The notes: generated from the sequence alone by a model not told the origin. A stretch of 64,000 nucleotides of DNA from Acidobacteriota bacterium (GCA_018268855.1 JAFDVR010000004.1:124001-188000); one strand, 5' to 3'; positions 16,903-26,040 are shown, counted from the first letter of the stretch. A program made the numbers and translations.

Positions 16903-17725
16903 TTATTCTCCAAATGGAAAAGTGCGTTGATCGGAAGATGATTTACGGGCGTTGTCCCAGAACTTGTACGCCAGATCAGATTTAGAAAACAAGGCAAGGT
17001 GGTACTTCGGAGTACGAGTGTCAGCCGTTTTGATCAGGTGCATTGAATGTACGGGTGCTTGCTGAAATCCTAGGGTAGCCATTCTCTTCGCAAAATAGCC
17101 AGCTAAAAAAGATTGGAAAATCTGATCGCTTATTTGTCTGATTGAGAAACTCACCCCATTCTGTTCGCCAACTGCTATTCCCCATGAAGTGATCGATCTT
17201 AGATGATTCATTTGCTAGATAAATGTCATAAGCTCTGTTGGCATCCATGTGGAGGGCGAGTAGGCATAGCAAATCGATCTTGCGTTCAGCGAGCTTTCGA
17301 AGAACATCGAATCGGAGGCTTAGGTTGAACGGATCCACAAAACAGAGCGTTAGGTTATTTCGCGACGGAATCGCGCTTAGTATCAAGTCGATCTTCTCGT
17401 TACAGTCACCACGAATCATTGAAACATTCCGCGATGGATAATCTCTCTCTACTCGTTCTCTCAGTGCGTCATAACATCGCGCATCTTGTTCGCAGAAAAT
17501 ATATTTGTCGAACGGATCCCGGACGGAAATCGCGAGAAGCGGTGAACCCAGTAGCGTTTTACCCGATTCTCGAATGCGTGAATACCCGGCACCGGAATAC
17601 AGATCCACGAAAGTTCGGCTTGGCCAGCGCGTTTTAGTTCCGGTAGCAAACTGCTCGAAGTAGCCTCTTATCAGGCGGTACTTCTCCTCGGTCCAGTCTC
17701 CCGAGAATTGGTCGATGCCGATTTG
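16903..17725 (-). pseudogene. tcmP: Three-Cys-motif partner protein TcmP, frameshifted and 5'-truncated
   Basis: The N-terminal part reads QFSGDWTEEKYRLIRGYFEQ, then FVDLYSGAGYSRIRESG, GSPLLAISV, YIFCEQD and FVDPFNLSLRFDVLRKLAE, a methyltransferase-like TcmP core. After GEFLNQTNKRSDFPIF the TcmP C-terminus continues in another frame (AGYFAKRMATLGFQQAPVHS, then TPKYHLALFSKSDLAYKFWD). Removing one base from the six-base run at 17105-17110 restores a single frame. Upstream, homology stops at about 17725 with no start codon. The open frame continues into the antisense of an SRPBCC gene, so the natural N-terminus is missing. It may be a pseudogene or, for the frameshift only, a sequencing error. 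It is followed at once by DUF5131. Confidence 0.78.
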
Positions 17726-18050
17726 TGAGATCGACCTGCGTGTGGGCGGCGGATACCGTTTTCTGTGGCGCAATGAAACGGACGGCAGTGAGATGGGTAT
17801 GCGAGGTGAGTATCGCGAGATCGTGCCCAGTGAAAAGCTGGTTTCCACGGAGAAGTTCGATGAGGCCTGGTATCCGGGAACTGCTGTCAATACGCTTACG
17901 TTTAGCGAACAAAACGGCGTGACCGTGATGACCACGATGACGGAATACGATTCCGCGGCAACACGGGATGCGGTGATGCGCTCGCCCATGGAGAGCGGCG
18001 TGAGGGCCAGCTACAACCGCATGGAAAAGATGCTGGAAAGAGAGCGATAA
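17715..18050 (+). pseudogene. SRPBCC (AHSA1-like) domain protein, N-terminally truncated remnant
   Basis: The 111-residue frame begins exactly at a motif that lies inside normal SRPBCC/AHSA1 proteins (MPICEIDLRVGGGYRF). It continues with the conserved GEYREIVPSEKLVSTEKF and the C-terminal helix SGVRASYNRMEKMLE. About 45 N-terminal residues (first strand and helices) are missing, and upstream sequence belongs to the TcmP fragment on the opposite strand. The ATG at 17715 is therefore an internal methionine, with no ribosome binding site. The fragment marks one breakpoint of an insertion or deletion. A 14-bp hairpin follows the stop. Confidence 0.75.
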
Positions 18051-18059
18051 GGCTGTAAA

Positions 18060-18096
18060 CAGTGTTCACATCCTGCGTTCCGGGATGTGAACACTG
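18060..18096 (+). terminator. Hairpin after the SRPBCC remnant
   Basis: A perfect 14-bp stem (18060-18073 with 18083-18096) lies 9 bases after the stop codon. No T tract follows, so it could be a rho-independent terminator only in part. The next 225 bases contain nothing recognised before the lipoprotein gene. Confidence 0.55.
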
Positions 18097-18321
18097 CATA
18101 GAAAACTGCGTCCTCCTCCGGCTTCCCTGACCTGCCGAATCGCGAATTGCTCCTTATTTCGCTATTCCTAAATTTCATGGCCAATAACGACGTCTCAATT
18201 CATGCGTCCAATTTGCGTGGCATCCTCACAGCTTCTACACTTAAGAGGCAGAGCTGTCTCTGAAATCTTTCCCGTAATTATGGAACCGTCCGTGCCTTGT
18301 GGGTGCGAACGGGGAGGTCTG

Positions 18322-20637
18322 ATGCGCCGTACCCTCGCTTTTCTAGCAATCCTGCTGTTTGCCATTCCCGCAGGCGTCTCTCTTTCCGGTTGCGGCAAGT
18401 CCAACCATACGCAGTTCTGCCAAGGCAGTTCCGGTCCACGCACTGGTCAGACGTATAACATCGCTCTGGAGCCGAAGTATTACGGCAAGAGTGTGGCGTT
18501 TGGCCAAACCAGCACCTTCAGTTCGCCTGTGCCGACGGATTGTCAGGGACAGGAAACCCCGATTCAGGCCTACAAATGGGCGAGTTCCAATCCTGCCCTC
18601 GTGGACATCAATCCTGTTACCGGCGAAATCTGCGCCGGGCAATGGAACCGCCATAGCCCGGGCGGCGTGCCTGACTACACCACCTGCAATCCGGGAACGG
18701 CTACGGGAATATCGGACATCACCGCGTCAGGCGGCGGCGCAACTTCCAACCGCGTGCGCGTGTACGTGCATCCTCCGGTAGCGAATGTCACACTGGGCAA
18801 TCCGGCGACCGCCACCTCACCCAATCCGGCGACAAACTGCTCCACAAATCCTTCGACGAACTGCTGCCCGATTACGAACGGTTCCGTTATTACCGCAGCC
18901 CCGTACGATGGTCAGAGTTGCATCTCGCAAAAAGACACCCGCCAGATTGTGGCACGGGCTTTTGACGCCGCAGGCCAAAACATCACCTGCTCCATTGGGC
19001 ATCCGACGTTCGAGGCTGTCACCAACAATCTTGTAGCGATTGATGAGAACGGCGTAGCTACGGCACAGCAGCCCGGCACCACGGTCGTTCGCGTATCGGT
19101 ATCAAACTCCAGTTCCGAAGCAGGCTATTTCTCCGTGTGCCCGCCGGCTTCCATTGCACTTTCGAGCACGAATGCCTCCAATGGCACGGTAGCCATTAAT
19201 CCCAACACGACTGAAACGCTCGTCACGCAAATTTTTGATACCAAGGGCGTGCCCATCACCGGTCTGGATCTTACCTATACTTCCACCACTCCAACTACGG
19301 TAGGTGCCTCCACCAGCGGAATTCTAGCCACCTTCCCGTCTACCTCCACGATCACTGCGCTTTGTGAGCCGCCCACGTGCAATCCCTCACCGACACAGTA
19401 CCTTGGCCTCTTCGGTACAGGTAAGCCGGTGGCTTCTAACTCGCTTCTGGCCACCGCCAGCGGAAACAGCGGCACGCAGATGTGGATCAGCAGCACGGAA
19501 TCCCAATCGATCGTGCCGGTCGATTTCGTGCTCGGCAACGTAGGTTCGCCGGTGCATCTGCCCTATGCTCCGAACTCAATGGTGATCTCGCAAGACGGCA
19601 ACACCATCTATCTAGGCAGTGATCGCGCGTTGATGACGTTCAATGCCGGATCGAACACGCTGGCCGGACAGGACCTCTCCGTCCAAGGGCCGGTGCTAGC
19701 GGTTGCACCGAACAACAGCACCATTGTGGTCACCGATCCTGCACGCAAAATTACGCAGCTTTACAGCACAACCAATAGCACCGCAGTTGCCACTTTTGGC
19801 GGCGTGGCCCGTCGCGCCGAGTATTCGCCGGATTCGCTCTATGTCTACATCACGCTTTCGGATGATGCGTCTTCAGCGCCGACGAAGCTGATCGTCTACA
19901 ATGGCGTGAACGGCACTTCCACCTATGATATGAGCGCTACCGGAGCGAACGACGTAGCTGTGACTGTACCTTCTGTGGGTGCATACATCGGCGGCAACAG
20001 CGCCACCGTAGCGCGGTCGTACTGCCCGAATACGACGGTTTCTCCAGTGGATTACTATCCTGTTGCAAATGGCGGTGTAGTAGCGGCCGGTGCCGATCGT
20101 CTGGCTGCTACCAACGACGGCAAACATATTCTCGGCGCGCGGCTTCCGGCTGGTGGAGGCGTTCCGACGCTTACGGATATCAATGTGACACTTCCGATTG
20201 GGGAGTGCCCGCTGTCAGGTGTACCGCCAACGTTCACCAACACGCCCAACGTTTTGACGGTTGCCGGTGTCAATGCAACTTCCATTGTGGAGGTTATGCC
20301 TTCATCCACCGGACAGACGGTGTTCCTTACCTACACTCCGGCCAGCAACTCACCGGTAATTCCAGCGCTGCTCCCTGCCTATCGTCCGGTTGCATCTGGT
20401 CCGGGAACGCTGTCCTTCGTCACGCTGGCAAATGGAGCGACCGCTCCCGTTGCAGGTGTCTTTACGACGAACAACGATACCTTCTACGTGGGCACCTCAG
20501 GCGACAAGAAGATCCACGTGATCAACACCAACACGTTGATCGACACGAGCCAGTTCGATCCAAAGATTCCGGCGGCCTCTGGCAGCGGATATGCGACGCC
20601 GAACCTGATTGTGCAGAAGCCGCGCAAGACAACCTAG
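18322..20637 (+). CDS. Large lipoprotein with bacterial Ig-like (BIG2) repeats and a beta-propeller-like C-terminal half
   Basis: The start at 18322 is set by GGGGAGG eleven bases upstream and by a lipoprotein signal peptide (MRRTLAFLAILLFAIPAGVS) with lipobox LSGC. The mature protein is about 750 residues. The first part has Ig-like BIG2 features such as WASSNPALVDINPVTGEI, NLVAIDENGVATAQQPGTT and GISDITASGG. From about residue 400 there are YVTN-like propeller repeats (NSMVISQDGNTIYLGSDRAL, AEYSPDSLYVYITL). It is probably outer-surface exposed, and binding partners are unknown. It is a single-gene unit with its own strong terminator. Confidence 0.8.
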   Translation: MRRTLAFLAILLFAIPAGVSLSGCGKSNHTQFCQGSSGPRTGQTYNIALEPKYYGKSVAFGQTSTFSSPVPTDCQGQETPIQAYKWASSNPALVDINPVTGEICAGQWNRHSPGGVPDYTTCNPGTATGISDITASGGGATSNRVRVYVHPPVANVTLGNPATATSPNPATNCSTNPSTNCCPITNGSVITAAPYDGQSCISQKDTRQIVARAFDAAGQNITCSIGHPTFEAVTNNLVAIDENGVATAQQPGTTVVRVSVSNSSSEAGYFSVCPPASIALSSTNASNGTVAINPNTTETLVTQIFDTKGVPITGLDLTYTSTTPTTVGASTSGILATFPSTSTITALCEPPTCNPSPTQYLGLFGTGKPVASNSLLATASGNSGTQMWISSTESQSIVPVDFVLGNVGSPVHLPYAPNSMVISQDGNTIYLGSDRALMTFNAGSNTLAGQDLSVQGPVLAVAPNNSTIVVTDPARKITQLYSTTNSTAVATFGGVARRAEYSPDSLYVYITLSDDASSAPTKLIVYNGVNGTSTYDMSATGANDVAVTVPSVGAYIGGNSATVARSYCPNTTVSPVDYYPVANGGVVAAGADRLAATNDGKHILGARLPAGGGVPTLTDINVTLPIGECPLSGVPPTFTNTPNVLTVAGVNATSIVEVMPSSTGQTVFLTYTPASNSPVIPALLPAYRPVASGPGTLSFVTLANGATAPVAGVFTTNNDTFYVGTSGDKKIHVINTNTLIDTSQFDPKIPAASGSGYATPNLIVQKPRKTT

Positions 20638-20677
20638 TGCTTCCGCACCCTCTGCGAGAAGTTCCCACGAACTAATT

Positions 20678-20722
20678 TGCAAAAAAGAACAGGCTTTATA
20701 ACCGGGCCTGTTCTTTTTTGCA
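20678..20722 (+). terminator. Rho-independent terminator after the Ig/propeller lipoprotein
   Basis: A perfect 17-bp stem (20678-20694 with 20706-20722) contains A6 in the left arm and T6 in the right arm. It stands 41 bases after the stop codon and just before the glycosidase gene. Confidence 0.9.
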
Positions 20723-20747
20723 TGCATGGGCTTGTATCATCACGGCC

Positions 20748-21998
20748 ATGCTCAAGATTCGTTCTCTTATTGCAGCCGTTTTACTGCTGGCGTGTGTGCC
20801 GGCGTTTGCCCGTGCGCGTTGGACAGAACAACAGGCACTCACCTGGCAAAAGTCTCAGCCCTGGCCCGTGGGCGCCAACTTTCTCCCCTCCACCGCTGGC
20901 AACCAGCTTGAGATGTGGCAGAAGGAGACGTGGGACCCCGCCACCATTGACCGCGAGCTTGGATGGGCCGAGAAGATCGGCATGAACACCATGCGCGTGT
21001 TTCTGCATGATCTTTTGTGGAAGAGCGACCCTGACGGTTTCAGCAAGCGTATCGACGAGTTCCTGACCATTGCAGACAAGCACCACATCCATCCTGTGCT
21101 GGTGCTGTTCGATAGCTGCTGGGACCCGCAGCCGCATCTGGGAGCGCAGCGGCAGCCTACTCCGGGTGTGCACAATTCGGTTTGGGTGCAGAGCCCCGGC
21201 GTGGCGCTGGAAGACCGCTCGCAGGATGCTCGTTATGAAGCGTATGTGAAGGGCGTGATTGGCCGATTTGCGAACGATAAGCGCATTCTTGCGTGGGACC
21301 TTTGGAATGAGCCGGACAATGAGGGCGGCGGCAATTACAAATTCACCGAGCCGAAGAACAAGGACCAGATCGTCTTTATGCTGTTGCCCAAGGTATTCGA
21401 CTGGGCGCGGTCGGTCGATCCGGTGCAGCCGCTGACGTCGGGCGTGTGGCATAACGAACACTGGGAAGACCAGAGCAAGTGGAATCCTGCGATGCGCACA
21501 CAGCTAACGCAAAGCGACATCATCAGCTTCCACAACTACGACTGGCCGGAGAAGTTTGAGCAGCGCATCAAGTCGTTGCTGCCGCTGCATCGTCCGATCC
21601 TGTGCACGGAGTACATGGCGCGCGCGAATGGAAGCACGTTTGATGGATCGCTTCCTATCGCTGCGAAGTACAACGTGGGCGCCATCAACTGGGGTCTGGT
21701 GCAGGGCAAGGAGCAGACGGAGTTGCCGTGGGAGAGCTGGGACCATCCTTACGTAACCAAGAAGCCGCCGATCTGGTTCCATGAGGTGTTTCATACGGAT
21801 GGGCGTCCTTACCGGCGGGCTGAGGTGCAGTTGATTCGGACGCTGACGCGGGAGAAGCCGATGTGGCTGACGCCTTTCCAGTACACGCGGCTTGGTGAGA
21901 TGGCGGCGGGTGCACCGAATGCACTTTTGGGATCTCCAACACCACTGAGAGTGCCTCCACCACCGAATCCGCCGCCTGCGCGTCCAGAGGCAAAGTAG
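20748..21998 (+). CDS. Secreted GH5-like glycoside hydrolase
   Basis: The 416-residue protein starts at 20748 with a signal peptide (MLKIRSLIAAVLLLACVPAFA). The TIM-barrel has WPVGANFLPS at its start, GMNTMRVFLHDLLW, the acid/base motif AWDLWNEPDN and a later glutamate in PILCTEYMARANGS as likely nucleophile. It ends with the barrel strand GAINWGLVQGK. This fits retaining clan-A enzymes (cellulase/mannanase/xylanase-like); the substrate is not predictable. The C-terminus is a proline-rich tail (PPPPNPPPARPEAK). The gene stands alone between the upstream terminator and the repeat cluster at 22074-22231. Confidence 0.82.
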   Translation: MLKIRSLIAAVLLLACVPAFARARWTEQQALTWQKSQPWPVGANFLPSTAGNQLEMWQKETWDPATIDRELGWAEKIGMNTMRVFLHDLLWKSDPDGFSKRIDEFLTIADKHHIHPVLVLFDSCWDPQPHLGAQRQPTPGVHNSVWVQSPGVALEDRSQDARYEAYVKGVIGRFANDKRILAWDLWNEPDNEGGGNYKFTEPKNKDQIVFMLLPKVFDWARSVDPVQPLTSGVWHNEHWEDQSKWNPAMRTQLTQSDIISFHNYDWPEKFEQRIKSLLPLHRPILCTEYMARANGSTFDGSLPIAAKYNVGAINWGLVQGKEQTELPWESWDHPYVTKKPPIWFHEVFHTDGRPYRRAEVQLIRTLTREKPMWLTPFQYTRLGEMAAGAPNALLGSPTPLRVPPPPNPPPARPEAK

Positions 21999-22073
21999 CG
22001 CGGTCGCATTACGTTGGACGTGGCTGGCTCTATAGGTCGCGCCTTCAGCGCTCTGGTTGATGTAGCTTGCATA

Positions 22074-22231
22074 CCTGGGGCGTTGCCCCAGGCTAATATA
22101 GGGCGGGCCTTTGGCCCTTTGGCGATTACGTGAATTATCTCGCATTGCCTGCGTGAACCATCTCGCATGCAAGAGCGCCAGGGCTAAAGCCCGTTCTTTT
22201 GTCTGTGCTTGGACAGCAGGCTAAAGCCTGC
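22074..22231. repeat. Cluster of REP-like palindromes
   Basis: The gene-free stretch 21999-22278 contains four short palindromes. They are CCTGGGG...CCCCAGG (22074-22092), GGGCC...GGCCC (22105-22117), GGGCTAAAGCCC (22181-22192) and GCAGGCTAAAGCCTGC (22216-22231). The last two share a core with those at 24959-25008. Such repeats are typically mobilised by RAYT transposases; none is in the window. Confidence 0.7.
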
Positions 22232-22278
22232 TTCTAATCCGCTGCGAGGCAGCATCTAAAATGGGTGTGAGAGAAGAT

Positions 22279-22707
22279 ATGCGCACCTTCACGCTTCAGG
22301 AAGCTCAGACGCTGCTCCCGCTTGTGGAATCGCTCCTTAAGCGGGCGCAGGAGGCTGCGCGCCATGCCGCTGCGCTGGAGGCGGAGCAGGCGCAGGTGGC
22401 GCAGAGGATCTATTTGCTGGGCGGGATGCAGATTGATGTGTCCGCTGTGGCAAAGCAGAAGGCGGACCATGAGAAAGCCGTCTCTGCCGCGCGCGATTCT
22501 CTTGCAGAAATTGATGCGATCGGCGTGCAGATCAAAGACCTGAACAAGGGGCTGCTGGACTTCCCTTTTGAGCTTGATGGCAAGATCGTGCTGCTGTGCT
22601 GGCTGCAGGGTGAACCAACGATCACGCACTGGCACTCGCTGGAGGCCGGATTTGCGGGGCGCGAGCCGATCGACGAACGTTTCCATGAAAAGGGCCGTCC
22701 ACAGTAG
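22279..22707 (+). CDS. DUF2203 family protein
   Basis: The 142-residue protein begins MRTFTLQEAQTLLPLVESLL, the DUF2203 signature. It continues with a long amphipathic helical region (residues 20-85). It ends with the conserved block GLLDFPFELDGKIVLLCWLQ, then GEPTITHWHSLEAGFAGREP. The start at 22279 is preferred because GAGAGAAG lies just upstream and the family N-terminus fits; an in-frame ATG at 22261 adds six residues. Function is unknown. It is followed after 45 bases by the Tat genes. Confidence 0.85.
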   Translation: MRTFTLQEAQTLLPLVESLLKRAQEAARHAAALEAEQAQVAQRIYLLGGMQIDVSAVAKQKADHEKAVSAARDSLAEIDAIGVQIKDLNKGLLDFPFELDGKIVLLCWLQGEPTITHWHSLEAGFAGREPIDERFHEKGRPQ

Positions 22708-22752
22708 CCTGGTTTTCAGTCTTTAGCGCAAGCCATTACAATCGGTCTCAGC

Positions 22753-23211
22753 ATGCCGAGCTTCGCCGACAGTATTGTCATCTTCGTGATTGCGCTCATT
22801 CTCTTTGGGCCCAAGAAGCTGCCGCAACTCGCGCGCCAGCTCGGCAAACTGATGGGCGAGTTCCGTCGCGCTTCCAACGACTTCCGTATGCAGATGGAAG
22901 AGGAGATGCGCGTGATCGAGCAGGAAGAAAACCAAAAGAAGTTTGAGGCCACCACGCCGTCTATGGTGGTGGAAGAATATCCCGAACCAGAGCATCCGCA
23001 CCTAACGGCCTCTGGCGATGACGATGGTTCCATCAGCATCGAACCCATTGCCGAATCTGGCGATCTGAAGATGATGCCACCCTCCACGGGCCTACCGGAG
23101 CCGGCGTCGGCACGTCCAACAGGCAGTTCCAATGCCGGGCTGGTCGCCGTAGAAGATCCGCCGCCTGCAATCGCTGAAGATTACGGAGATCCGGACCAAC
23201 TGCATGGCTGA
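22753..23211 (+). CDS. Sec-independent translocase component TatA/TatB
   Basis: The 152-residue protein has one N-terminal membrane helix (IVIFVIALILFGPKKLP) and the amphipathic helix LARQLGKLMGEFRRASNDFR. A long acidic, proline-rich tail extends from about residue 75. The family forms the pore-lining or receptor part of the twin-arginine translocase in the inner membrane. The length and long tail favour TatB, but one-gene TatA-type proteins exist, so the name is left open. It overlaps tatC by eight bases. Tat substrates are likely, since a Tat-type signal is seen at 36903. Confidence 0.85.
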   Translation: MPSFADSIVIFVIALILFGPKKLPQLARQLGKLMGEFRRASNDFRMQMEEEMRVIEQEENQKKFEATTPSMVVEEYPEPEHPHLTASGDDDGSISIEPIAESGDLKMMPPSTGLPEPASARPTGSSNAGLVAVEDPPPAIAEDYGDPDQLHG

Positions 23212-23986
23212 CATTGTTGACAACGTACGGCAGGCTGTAGCGGAACGCGCTGAGCTTCCGGGCATGAGCCTGATGGAGCACCTTGCGGAGTTGCGCACGA
23301 GGCTGATTCATTCGGCTGTGTGGCTGCTAATCGGCTTTGCTGTGGCGTGGATGTACCACGAGCGGCTGTTCAACATTATTCAATCGCCCGCGTTGCAGAT
23401 GGGCCACAAGCTCACAATGCTGCACCCGACGGATGCGATCAATCTCTACATCCGCACAGCGCTTTATGGCGGGTTTGTGCTGGCATCGCCCTTCATTCTT
23501 TACCAGGTGTGGCTGTTTATTGCCCCGGCGATGTATCAGAACGAGAAAAAGTTCGTGATTCCGTTTATGACGATCACGGTGCTTCTGTTTGCTGCGGGCG
23601 CGTACTTCGGATATCGCTGGGTGATGCCCGGCGCGATTCATGTGCTGGTGGACCAGTTCGGCAAAGACTTTCAAGCGAACCTCACGATTGAGGATTACAC
23701 GAACTTTTTCCTGGCGATTGTGCTGGGGCTTGGCGCGTGTTTTGAGATGCCGATCGTGATGTTCTTTTTGGCGTTCTTCGGCATTATGGATGGCAAGTTC
23801 ATGTTGAAGAACTTCCGGTATGCGGTGTTGGCGATCTTTCTGATTGCTGCTGTTCTGTGTCCGACGCCTGATCCGATTGGCATGTGTTTGTTCGCGTCGC
23901 CGATGCTGGTACTGTATTTCGTGGGTGTGGGCGCGGCGTATATGGCGAATCCGAAACGGCGCGAAGCGAAGAAGCTGGCTGCATGA
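23204..23986 (+). CDS. tatC: Sec-independent translocase protein TatC
   Basis: The 260-residue protein has six predicted membrane helices. It has the conserved cytoplasmic N-terminus MSLMEHLAELRTRLI, the segment VLASPFILYQVWLFIAPAMY after the first loop, and FGACFEMP-like sequence (LGLGACFEMPIVMFFLAFFG) with the essential glutamate. TatC binds the twin-arginine signal and nucleates the translocase. The start lies within the tatA/B gene and its TGA overlaps the ATG of the following peptidase gene, so three genes are coupled. Confidence 0.94.
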   Translation: MADIVDNVRQAVAERAELPGMSLMEHLAELRTRLIHSAVWLLIGFAVAWMYHERLFNIIQSPALQMGHKLTMLHPTDAINLYIRTALYGGFVLASPFILYQVWLFIAPAMYQNEKKFVIPFMTITVLLFAAGAYFGYRWVMPGAIHVLVDQFGKDFQANLTIEDYTNFFLAIVLGLGACFEMPIVMFFLAFFGIMDGKFMLKNFRYAVLAIFLIAAVLCPTPDPIGMCLFASPMLVLYFVGVGAAYMANPKRREAKKLAA

Positions 23987-24909
23987 AGAGACCTATGATC
24001 GCGCGCAACGCAGCCTTGTTTGCCGTTCTCCTTTTGTGCCTTTGTGCGCAGGCGCAGCAGAAGCTTTCTGGGCAGCGCGCTTATACGTTCACGAAACAAT
24101 TTGTGGAAGGGTCTGGGCCGCGCTGGCTTGGGTCGCCTGGGCATACCAAGGCTGAGAACATTCTGCGGAAGCACTTTGCTCCCGAGAAGGCCAAGGGGCA
24201 CTTTGGAGAAGATGCCTTCACGGTGAACACGTCTCTAGGGACATTTGTGATGCGCAACTTTATTGCGAAATATCCCGGCAAAAAAGATGGGATTATCGTG
24301 ATCGCGACGCATTATGAAACCAATATCTGGCTGCGCGATACCGGCTTTGTGGGAGCGAATGATGGCGGAGCTACGACTGGTCTGTTGATGGAGTTGGGCA
24401 CGTATCTGCGGACGCATCCGCCGCAGGGATATTCGATCTGGCTGCTGTTTGATGATGGCGAAGAGTCGATGCAGCGGCAGTGGAATGACAATGAGGCGCT
24501 GTATGGAACGCGGCATGCCGCTGCCCGCTGGAGCGCGGATGGCACGCTGAACAAGATCAAGGCGTTCATTGTGACGGACATGATTGGGGACAAGGACCTC
24601 AATCTGAATCTCGATGACAACTCCACGCCATGGCTGCGCGACATTCTTCGCCAGGCGGCGAAGAACACCGGGCACTCCGGATCTGTCTTTAAGAGGCCCA
24701 TCGCTGTTGTAGACGATCATATTCCTTTCAAAGAACGCGGCGTTCCCGTACTGGACATGATCGACTTGGATTATGGACAACCTTCGTTCTCGCACCCTGA
24801 GGGGTGGCACCATACACCGCAGGACACGATGGACAAGGTGAGCGCGCACAGTTTGCAGATATCGGCGGATTTGTTGCTGGAGACGATCCATTTGATCGAC
24901 AAGCGGTAG
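23983..24909 (+). CDS. Secreted M28 family zinc peptidase, glutaminyl-cyclase-like
   Basis: The 308-residue protein starts at 23983, coupled to tatC by ATGA, with a signal peptide (MIARNAALFAVLLLCLCAQA). The M28 fold is shown by IVIATHYETN, the metal-binding VGANDGGATTGLLMELGTYL, the catalytic LFDDGEES and the late histidine in GWHHTPQDTMDKV. VTDMIGDKDLNL resembles glutaminyl-peptide cyclotransferases more than classical aminopeptidases. It probably acts outside the inner membrane on peptides or protein N-termini. There is no obvious link to Tat secretion other than gene order. Confidence 0.8.
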   Translation: MKRPMIARNAALFAVLLLCLCAQAQQKLSGQRAYTFTKQFVEGSGPRWLGSPGHTKAENILRKHFAPEKAKGHFGEDAFTVNTSLGTFVMRNFIAKYPGKKDGIIVIATHYETNIWLRDTGFVGANDGGATTGLLMELGTYLRTHPPQGYSIWLLFDDGEESMQRQWNDNEALYGTRHAAARWSADGTLNKIKAFIVTDMIGDKDLNLNLDDNSTPWLRDILRQAAKNTGHSGSVFKRPIAVVDDHIPFKERGVPVLDMIDLDYGQPSFSHPEGWHHTPQDTMDKVSAHSLQISADLLLETIHLIDKR

Positions 24910-24948
24910 CGAGTGCTCTGAGGGAGCGGGGAAGGCTGGTTGAGATTC

Positions 24949-25016
24949 ATTCCCTCAGGGGCTGAAGCCCGGTTCTTTGCTGCTCCAAACGGCTGGGCTG
25001 AAGCCCAGTCCCTTCA
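24949..25016. repeat. Pair of REP-like palindromes
   Basis: GGGCTGAAGCCC at 24959-24970 and CTGGGCTGAAGCCCAG at 24993-25008 are two inverted copies of the core found at 22181-22231, preceded by ATTCCCTCAGGG as at 15758. They fill most of the 198-bp gap between the M28 gene and the TerC gene. Confidence 0.75.
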
Positions 25017-25107
25017 AAACGATTTTGATTGTCATCGCTGGAGCTATGACTACTGTTCATGGTCTTAGTCAGGTTTCCTTAGGCGTCTCGCGTACCATCA
25101 AAGAGAT

Positions 25108-26040
25108 ATGCCTCCGCACGCGCCTACATCTTTTTGGATCGGCTTCCACGTTCTTCTTTTTGCCCTGCTTGGGCTGGAAGCTCTGCTGCTTCGCAAACGA
25201 GCCACGAAGCAGGGCTATATCGCCACCGCTGCATGGCTGCTGGGTGCGGTTGGTTTTGCGGGGGCGATCTACAAGTTTTTGCATCCGCAGCTTGGCGCGG
25301 AGTTTCTTGCTGGGTATGCGCTGGAAGAGTCGCTTTCGATCGACAATCTTTTTGTCTTTCTGATTCTTTTTCAGACGTTCCATGTGAAGGGCGAGCAGCA
25401 GAGGCGTGTGCTCTTTTGGGGCATTCTTGGCGCGGTGGTGATGCGTGCGGGCTTTATCGTGCTGGGCGTGGAGCTGCTCAACAAGTTCGAGTGGATTACG
25501 TACATCTTTGCGTTGCTGCTGCTGGTTGCGTCGGTGCGGCTGGTGCTTCCTGAGGACCACTCGAAAGAGCACCAGATGCCCGGGTGGACGAAGTGGTTTG
25601 AGCGATGGACGCCGATCAGTGAGAAGCAGACGGGCTTCTTTGTGCACGAAGAGATCGACGGTAAGCGGCGTAAGGTGCCGAGCATTCTTCTGCTTGCGCT
25701 GATTGCGATTGCGTTTACCGATTTTGTTTTTGCGCTCGATTCGATTCCGGCGGTGCTATCGATCACCCGGCATACGTTTGTTGCGTACTCATCGAACATT
25801 ATGGCGGTGATGGGTCTGCGGTCGTTGTTCTTTGTGCTGGCGCACATGCTCGAGAAGTTGCGCTATCTGCACTATGGTCTTGCGGCGGTGCTCGCGTTTG
25901 CCGCGGCCAAAATGCTGGCGGCGGAGTGGATTGAGATTTCTGCGTTGATCTCGCTGGCTGTGATCTTTGGGATTCTTGTGATTACCGGGGCGATTTCGCT
26001 GGTTGTGGACCGCATTCAACATAAGCGGGTGAAGGCATGA
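25108..26040 (+). CDS. TerC/Alx family integral membrane protein
   Basis: The 310-residue protein has eight to nine hydrophobic helices. It carries the TerC hallmarks EESLSIDNLFVFLILFQ in the first conserved acidic helix and AIAFTDFVFALDSIPAVLSI in the second, whose acidic residues are thought to bind metal. Members of the family are linked to manganese export and tellurite resistance. No yybP-ykoY-type riboswitch was seen in the leader. The stop codon overlaps the start of fmt (ATGA). Confidence 0.9.
   Translation: MPPHAPTSFWIGFHVLLFALLGLEALLLRKRATKQGYIATAAWLLGAVGFAGAIYKFLHPQLGAEFLAGYALEESLSIDNLFVFLILFQTFHVKGEQQRRVLFWGILGAVVMRAGFIVLGVELLNKFEWITYIFALLLLVASVRLVLPEDHSKEHQMPGWTKWFERWTPISEKQTGFFVHEEIDGKRRKVPSILLLALIAIAFTDFVFALDSIPAVLSITRHTFVAYSSNIMAVMGLRSLFFVLAHMLEKLRYLHYGLAAVLAFAAAKMLAAEWIEISALISLAVIFGILVITGAISLVVDRIQHKRVKA

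Noticed and set aside
17100..17115. Programmed -1 frameshift in tcmP at TTTTTTA
   Set aside because: The heptamer is not in the phase required for a tandem -1 slip, and a -1 shift would hit an immediate TAG. Only a +1 shift or loss of one T restores the frame, so mutation or sequencing error is simpler.
25017..25107. Manganese (yybP-ykoY) riboswitch before the TerC gene
   Set aside because: The gap is short and no paired GGGGAGUA-type loops were found.
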